From the NCBI GenBank assembly GCA_028286395.1, contig JAQBRS010000003.1:1-64000 (forward strand): a stretch of 64,000 nucleotides of DNA, given 5' to 3'. This document shows positions 59,049 through 64,000 of the stretch, piece after piece. The notes below the pieces were generated by a model. It did not search any database. It was not told the origin of the DNA and saw only the letters and a program-made list of their open reading frames with translations. Numbering within the stretch: position 1 is the stretch's first letter; the number at the start of each line of letters is the position of its first letter. Position numbers and translations under genes: made by a program. Source of the DNA: Candidatus Saccharimonadota bacterium (GTDB taxonomy: Bacteria; Patescibacteriota; Saccharimonadia; Saccharimonadales; Saccharimonadaceae).

Positions 59049-59981
59049 ATGTTGCACTATTTTGTCAAAAACTCTTTGCTTGGGGAATTCCAGAGAATTA
59101 CCGTCCCAAGATATAAAGACGTCTGGATCCATGCAGGCAACGCAACCGTCGATGACATTGAAGCAATAAGCAAGAATGCGGGTCTCAACAAAAACATCGT
59201 CCACGACGTCACTGATGCGAACGAACTTCCTCGTGTCGAGTATGATAATGGTGACCTCTACGTCTTTACGCGTATTCCAACCAAAGATAAACACGGACAT
59301 GTGACTGCAAGTCCGTTACTATCTATCGTGACTAAAGACGCGTTTATTACGTTATCTCATGACGGAAGTCTTAACCCCTCAGAACTAGTGAAAATTAAGC
59401 TGAAAGCAAAGCAGGATCAATCGATTAACTTACTGATTAATTCTTTGGCGCATGTTATACAGACATATGAAACGCTCATTCAAGAAACTGGCCATAACGT
59501 AAACGATATTGGCAAAAGGCTTCGAACACACGAAGTCACCAATAGTGACTTTGTGCATTTTGTGACGATTGAAGATAACTTGAACGTTTACAGGATGAAC
59601 TTGAACGGACTGCATGTTATTACACAGCGCTTAACTGAAAATATTCACCGATCTTTCCACAATTCAGATACAGAGGCACTCGGTGACATCAGCCTCCACG
59701 TCCAACAGCTTGTTGCGGCGGTTGAAGGCTATAGCCAAACGGTGATTAGCATCCGCAACGCCTACAGTACCATTGCAAATAACACATTGAACCAACGTAT
59801 GAAGATATTAACACTCCTGACGGTACTGGTGGCGCTCCCGAATGTCTTCTACGGTATGTATGGTATGAATGTTGACTTACCATTCCAACACGAGCCATGG
59901 ATGTATTCTGTGATTACAGGGGTTACTATCTTCGTTGTTATTCTTGTCATCACAATGGTACGGAAGTTCAAGGTCTTTTAG
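59049..59981 (+). CDS. corA: CorA-family divalent-cation transporter
   Basis: YGMYGMNVDLP (GMN motif) between C-terminal TMs. Confidence 0.93.
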   Translation: MLHYFVKNSLLGEFQRITVPRYKDVWIHAGNATVDDIEAISKNAGLNKNIVHDVTDANELPRVEYDNGDLYVFTRIPTKDKHGHVTASPLLSIVTKDAFITLSHDGSLNPSELVKIKLKAKQDQSINLLINSLAHVIQTYETLIQETGHNVNDIGKRLRTHEVTNSDFVHFVTIEDNLNVYRMNLNGLHVITQRLTENIHRSFHNSDTEALGDISLHVQQLVAAVEGYSQTVISIRNAYSTIANNTLNQRMKILTLLTVLVALPNVFYGMYGMNVDLPFQHEPWMYSVITGVTIFVVILVITMVRKFKVF

Positions 59982-60018
59982 ACCACCATTTATCGATATA
60001 ACGTCCTATACTTAAATT

Positions 60019-60447
60019 ATGATTATTCTCATCAATGAGTACGCGAGGAAACACCCAAAACCTCGTTACGGATTGGGTGTTCGTGTTGTGATAGCAATCG
60101 TCGGACTCATCATGAGTGTTGTTCTGCATGAACTATTTCACATACTTGTTCACTGGGGACATATTACGAGTATTGGATTCTTTACTGATGCGCATACTAT
60201 TGTTGAAGTTATCGTCGATGTTCCTAATGGCTACAATGTTAATTCCGAAGAGCTCGTTGCATATATGATTACGGGGATTGTTATCTTGATTACCACGATT
60301 ATTGTGTGGCACTTAACCGACGTAAATGATAAACGAACATTAAGTCAAACGCTTGATATGGGCGATGATGGGTTAGATGATATCAACGTTGATGAGGTCT
60401 TGAATGTGACACCTCATCGCAAGACGACAAAGACCCCTACTCCTTAG
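60019..60447 (+). CDS. Hypothetical membrane protein
   Basis: Two TM segments; -10 TATACT 6 nt upstream. Confidence 0.65.
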   Translation: MIILINEYARKHPKPRYGLGVRVVIAIVGLIMSVVLHELFHILVHWGHITSIGFFTDAHTIVEVIVDVPNGYNVNSEELVAYMITGIVILITTIIVWHLTDVNDKRTLSQTLDMGDDGLDDINVDEVLNVTPHRKTTKTPTP

Positions 60448-60632
60448 GTACTATTGCCATTATGCCAAGTACCGCAATACTCACAGACGTACTGCTGCAA
60501 TGTTTTAGCTGGCGCAGCTAACTCCGCATCAAACCTGGTTGGATATTTACGCTTCTTTTTATCACCAACCAAGCAATATTCAGCCGGATTCGGAAGAAGA
60601 GGGAAGGCAGGACTCCGTTTAACATGTTTCAT
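60444..60632 (-). CDS. Small protein with CxxC..H zinc-binding-like tail
   Basis: KRKYPTRFDAELAAPAKTLQQYVCEYCGTWHNG. Confidence 0.5.
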   Translation of the reverse strand: MKHVKRSPAFPLLPNPAEYCLVGDKKKRKYPTRFDAELAAPAKTLQQYVCEYCGTWHNGNST

Positions 60633-60641
60633 TACATTCTA

Positions 60642-61184
60642 TTATGCCTTAAAACAATACGGCTCGTGATCATTTATCATGCCCATCGCCTGCATAAAGG
60701 CGTAGCAAATGGTCGACCCAACAAATTTAAAGCCTCTTTTTTTCATTTCTTTGCTCATGACTTCACTGATAGCGACCGCTTCGGCGTACTGTTTATGGGT
60801 AAGCTGCTTATTATTAACGAATTGCCATATATACGCATCAAAGCTTCCGTATTCTTTTTGAACTTGTAAGTACGCCTTCGCATTCTCGATTGTTGCGTTA
60901 ATCTTCAACCGATTACGAACTATCCCTGCATCACTCATCAGCTCGGCACGTTTCGTGTCGTCATATGCAACTATTTTCTTTGCATCAAAGTTATCAAAAG
61001 CCTGTATATACGTTGCACGCTTTCGGAGTACCGTCAGCCAACTTAGTCCGGCTTGTGCGCCTTCTAAGTTGAGCATCTCAAAGAGTAATCGGTCATCATG
61101 AACGACTTCGCCCCACTCGTCATCGTGATAAGGAATAAATAGTTCGTTCGTGTCAGCCCAATGGCATCTCTGTAAGCTCTTCAT
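60642..61184 (-). CDS. tag: DNA-3-methyladenine glycosylase I (ATG 61184)
   Basis: RCHWADTNELFIPYHDDEWGEVVHDDRLLFEMLNLEGAQAGLSWLTVLRKR. Confidence 0.96.
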   Translation of the reverse strand: MKSLQRCHWADTNELFIPYHDDEWGEVVHDDRLLFEMLNLEGAQAGLSWLTVLRKRATYIQAFDNFDAKKIVAYDDTKRAELMSDAGIVRNRLKINATIENAKAYLQVQKEYGSFDAYIWQFVNNKQLTHKQYAEAVAISEVMSKEMKKRGFKFVGSTICYAFMQAMGMINDHEPYCFKA

Positions 61185-61275
61185 ATCCCTATGATACCCC
61201 ATGGTTATTACGAAACTCTTAAATGATGTAGGTAATGTTCAGGAAACGTTCAGATTTAGTTGCTATACTAAATAT

Positions 61276-62097
61276 ATGGGAATTTTAACTGATACTTACA
61301 CATTGAATACGGGTGCAACAATACCAAAAATAGGCTTTGGGACATGGCAAATTCCAAACGGCGAGGAAGCCTATAACGCAACCGCCTTTGCGCTACAGTC
61401 TGGCTACCGCCACATTGATACGGCAAGGGTATATGGCAACGAAGAGAGTGTCGGAAAAGCTATCCGAGACAGTGGCATTGCCCGCGCGGAAATTTTCTTA
61501 ACAACGAAGCTTCCGGCTGAAGTAAAAAATTACGAAGAAGCGCTCGAAAAATTTGAAACATCCATTAAGACCCTGGGAGTCGAATATGTCGACCTCTATC
61601 TCATACACGCACCATGGCCTTGGTCAGATAGGGGAGGTGACTACACTGAAGGCAACATTCAGGCTTGGAAAGCCCTTGAAGAGATCTACAAAAGCGGTCG
61701 TGCAAAAGCGATTGGTGTTTCAAACTTTAATAGTACTCAGCTCCAATCGATTCTGGATAACGGCACCGTTGTTCCTGCCGCTAACCAAATTCGTTTCTTT
61801 ATTGGCTTTACGCAAGAAGAGACTACGCAGTTCAGCCAAGATCAAGGGATCTTAATCGAGGCCTACTCACCGCTTGCGACTGGTCGAATTCTTAACAATC
61901 CGGACGTCAAAAAGATTGCCGAAAAATATGACAAAACGGTGGCGCAAGTATCAATCCGCTACACACTACAGCGCGGCACCGTCAGTTTGCCGAAATCGAC
62001 GCACGAAGAGTACATCTTACAAAATGCCGATGTTGATTTTGAGATCGACGCTGAAGATATGACATTCCTCGACGGCTTAACGGATACTGAAGAATAA
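61276..62097 (+). CDS. Aldo/keto reductase (ATG 61276)
   Basis: IPKIGFGTWQIPNGEEAYNATAFALQSGYRHIDTARVYGNEESVGKAI. Confidence 0.95.
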   Translation: MGILTDTYTLNTGATIPKIGFGTWQIPNGEEAYNATAFALQSGYRHIDTARVYGNEESVGKAIRDSGIARAEIFLTTKLPAEVKNYEEALEKFETSIKTLGVEYVDLYLIHAPWPWSDRGGDYTEGNIQAWKALEEIYKSGRAKAIGVSNFNSTQLQSILDNGTVVPAANQIRFFIGFTQEETTQFSQDQGILIEAYSPLATGRILNNPDVKKIAEKYDKTVAQVSIRYTLQRGTVSLPKSTHEEYILQNADVDFEIDAEDMTFLDGLTDTEE

Positions 62098-62114
62098 AAC
62101 GTTAATCTTTATAC

Positions 62115-62141
62115 AAAGGGTCTCCGTTATGGAGGCTTTTT
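62115..62141 (+). terminator. GTCTCC-type terminator overlapping next promoter
   Basis: AAAGGGTCTCC-GTTAT-GGAGGCTTTTT then TATGAT 62144-62149. Confidence 0.75.
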
Positions 62142-62157
62142 GGTATGATTGAATGAG

Positions 62158-62865
62158 ATGACAAGCGAACTTATAAGTCCCCATGAAGAAAAACACAGAT
62201 CACACCGTTCGCCGTGGCTTCGCGCTGCAGTGCTTGGTGTTAACGACGGTATTGTTTCAACCTCAAGTCTGATGCTCGGTGTACTTGCTGCTTCCGCAAA
62301 CCAAACGGCTATATTAACGGCCGGAATCGCAGGTCTTGTTGCAGGGGCTATTTCTATGGGCGTTGGCGAATACGTGTCCGTTAGCTCACAGAAAGATTCA
62401 GAGAAAGCAGATATAGCGATTGAGGAACGATCACTTGCGATGCACCCGGAAGAAGAGTTGGCGGAACTTGCATTAATCTATGAACGTCGCGGCGTTGAAA
62501 AAGAGCTGGCGCTAACGGTCGCAAAACAACTGCAGGCACACGATGCCGTCGACGCTCATGCGAAAGATGAACTTAATATTAACCAAGCCGTACTCGCTAA
62601 TCCAATCCAAGCTGCAATTGCTTCAATTGCAGCATTTTCTTTAGGGGCCATCGTTCCTATTATTGCGACGCTCCTTCCGACAGGTTCGAATAGGGTATAT
62701 ATGATCGTTGGATTCTCGATCGTCGGATTGGCAATTTCTGGCACAGTTGGCGCATATATTGGTGGGGGAAATCGACTTACCGCATCTCTACGGGTACTTA
62801 TTGGCGGTATTATCGGTATGGCAATTACGTACGGTATCGGGCTTTTGATTGGACATGCGATTTAG
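62158..62865 (+). CDS. VIT1/CCC1-family transporter-like protein (ATG 62158)
   Basis: HRSPWLRAAVLGVNDGIVSTSSLMLGV; AISMGVGEYVSVSSQKDSEKAD. Confidence 0.93.
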   Translation: MTSELISPHEEKHRSHRSPWLRAAVLGVNDGIVSTSSLMLGVLAASANQTAILTAGIAGLVAGAISMGVGEYVSVSSQKDSEKADIAIEERSLAMHPEEELAELALIYERRGVEKELALTVAKQLQAHDAVDAHAKDELNINQAVLANPIQAAIASIAAFSLGAIVPIIATLLPTGSNRVYMIVGFSIVGLAISGTVGAYIGGGNRLTASLRVLIGGIIGMAITYGIGLLIGHAI

Positions 62866-63230
62866 TGGATAGCGCCAAAAAACTAGCAAAAAAGACCTAT
62901 GCCGGTCTTGATGGTATTTTCTCTGATAAAGAAGCGTGGATGCTGTTTCGACTGGCTGCTTTTGTCGAGACTTTTGGCTGGACGTGTTTAATTTTCGCAA
63001 TCATTGCCATTAAGCTCAATTGGCCATACGCCGATACCTACATCGCCATAGGAGGGAGTATTCACGGCATCTTATATTTGTTCTACGTCTTTATCGTGAT
63101 TTTTGCACATCGATCACTCAAGTGGAGCCCATGGCGATTCGCCTTTGCTGAACTTATTAGTGTCGTTCCTTATGGAGCACTAGGATTTGAATTGTGGGTT
63201 TCGCATCGTCGCAATCATGGTAAAGTCTAA
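62865..63230 (+). CDS. DUF3817-like membrane protein
   Basis: LFRLAAFVETFGWTCLIFAI...GSIHGILYLFYV; start overlaps previous stop (TAGTGG). Confidence 0.8.
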   Translation: MDSAKKLAKKTYAGLDGIFSDKEAWMLFRLAAFVETFGWTCLIFAIIAIKLNWPYADTYIAIGGSIHGILYLFYVFIVIFAHRSLKWSPWRFAFAELISVVPYGALGFELWVSHRRNHGKV

Positions 63231-63231
63231 G

Positions 63232-63642
63232 TTATTGAACTTGGAACGTGCCCGCGACTTCGTCGTGCATATGGTCATGAAATTTGAAACTTCCTGTTTG
63301 AATAAGCGTAATGGTAAATTCTTGATTGCCAAGTAATTCGCGTTCTTCAACACCATCATAAGGAGTGTGCATTTCGTGAACACCAAAAGCCATCATACGA
63401 TCAACGTCATCAAGATTCTTAATCGTGAGCGTGTCACACTTTGACGCAACCGTATTTTCTGGCGATACGACAGCATCCTTAATAGTGACGAGATGACTGG
63501 CATAATGAGGAGAGCATCCTTGATGCAGACTTACGTATTGCTGGTCATTATATGCATTCACACCAACGATTGATCCGTAGGTTGCCGCACCACCAAGCAC
63601 GATGACTAAAAGAGTGATTCCTACCGTTTTTATGCGACTCAT
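63232..63642 (-). CDS. Cupredoxin-like secreted/anchored protein
   Basis: VSPENTVASKCDTLTIKNLDDVDRMMAFGVHEMHTPY...GSFKFHDHMHDEVAGTFQV. Confidence 0.8.
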   Translation of the reverse strand: MSRIKTVGITLLVIVLGGAATYGSIVGVNAYNDQQYVSLHQGCSPHYASHLVTIKDAVVSPENTVASKCDTLTIKNLDDVDRMMAFGVHEMHTPYDGVEERELLGNQEFTITLIQTGSFKFHDHMHDEVAGTFQVQ

Positions 63643-63755
63643 TGAGGCGATTATACCACGGAAGCATAAGGAGATTGATTCTAAAACGAAATATTCTCAG
63701 TATCACTTCAGGAAAATTCCAGCGTCCTTACTGCATCTTCGTATATCGTGTGTAA

Positions 63756-64000
63756 GTGCCCACAGTATATTCGACCTATCGACCGACTCCGCCGAAACAA
63801 AAAAAGCGAAAAACAAAAGCTCTGTTGTTCGGCTTACTTGTGACCGCCATTATTCTCATTACTGTCATTATTATTAATAAACCAGAGACAACGCAAGCAA
63901 CAACCGAAGTAACTCCCGTCGCCACAACGACCACAACACCAATCACCAAGCAAGTCCAAACCCCGACACAATCAACGCAACTCGAAAGTGCCTGGAAGGG
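63756..64000 (+). CDS. Partial CDS: single-TM anchored protein, GTG start (VPTVYSTYRPTPPKQKKRKTKALLFGLLVTAIILITVIIINKPETTQATTEV...)
   Basis: In-frame TAA immediately upstream, open frame to right edge. Confidence 0.6.
   Translation, partial: MPTVYSTYRPTPPKQKKRKTKALLFGLLVTAIILITVIIINKPETTQATTEVTPVATTTTTPITKQVQTPTQSTQLESAWK

Noticed and set aside
1-64000. CRISPR array, transposase/IS element or integrase
   Set aside because: No regularly spaced direct repeats and no recognisable transposase or recombinase sequence seen in any listed ORF.

Overview
The window looks chromosomal and comes from a Saccharibacteria/Patescibacteria-like (CPR) genome. That is an inference from gene content, a reduced S10-spc-alpha ribosomal superoperon lacking L30, and small dense genes. 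From left to right it contains: the ribosomal superoperon with secY, infA, rpmJ, rpoA, rplQ, rplM and rpsI (0.4-16 kb), interrupted by a probable orphan structured ncRNA (about 9.18-9.57 kb) and a compositionally odd 175-aa ORF; trpS, an RluA-type pseudouridine synthase, a DNA pol III delta'-like gene, three tRNAs, yajQ and rpmG; a GH15/GH57/GT4 alpha-glucan cluster; a GC-richer, actinobacterial-style type IV secretion locus without relaxase, coupling protein or integrase (26.7-36.5 kb); a GT2 synthase + HlyD-like + GH81 endo-beta-1,3-glucanase operon; a class II LysRS and, close by, an operon whose central gene fuses an aldehyde-dehydrogenase-superfamily domain (catalytic Cys motif kept) to a full-length class I lysyl-tRNA synthetase, next to a minimal nucleotidyltransferase and several activation/phosphotransfer-type genes (47-56 kb); then transporters, Tag, AKR and VIT genes. 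The strongest candidates for something undescribed are (1) the ALDH::LysRS-I fusion operon, (2) the putative beta-1,3-glucan synthesis/trimming operon, (3) the stripped T4SS locus with recurrent intergenic hairpins, (4) the orphan ncRNA, and (5) a consistent leaderless-promoter architecture (-10 box 6-7 nt upstream of the start codon) at 14 or more genes. All calls are by eye from sequence; no searches were run.
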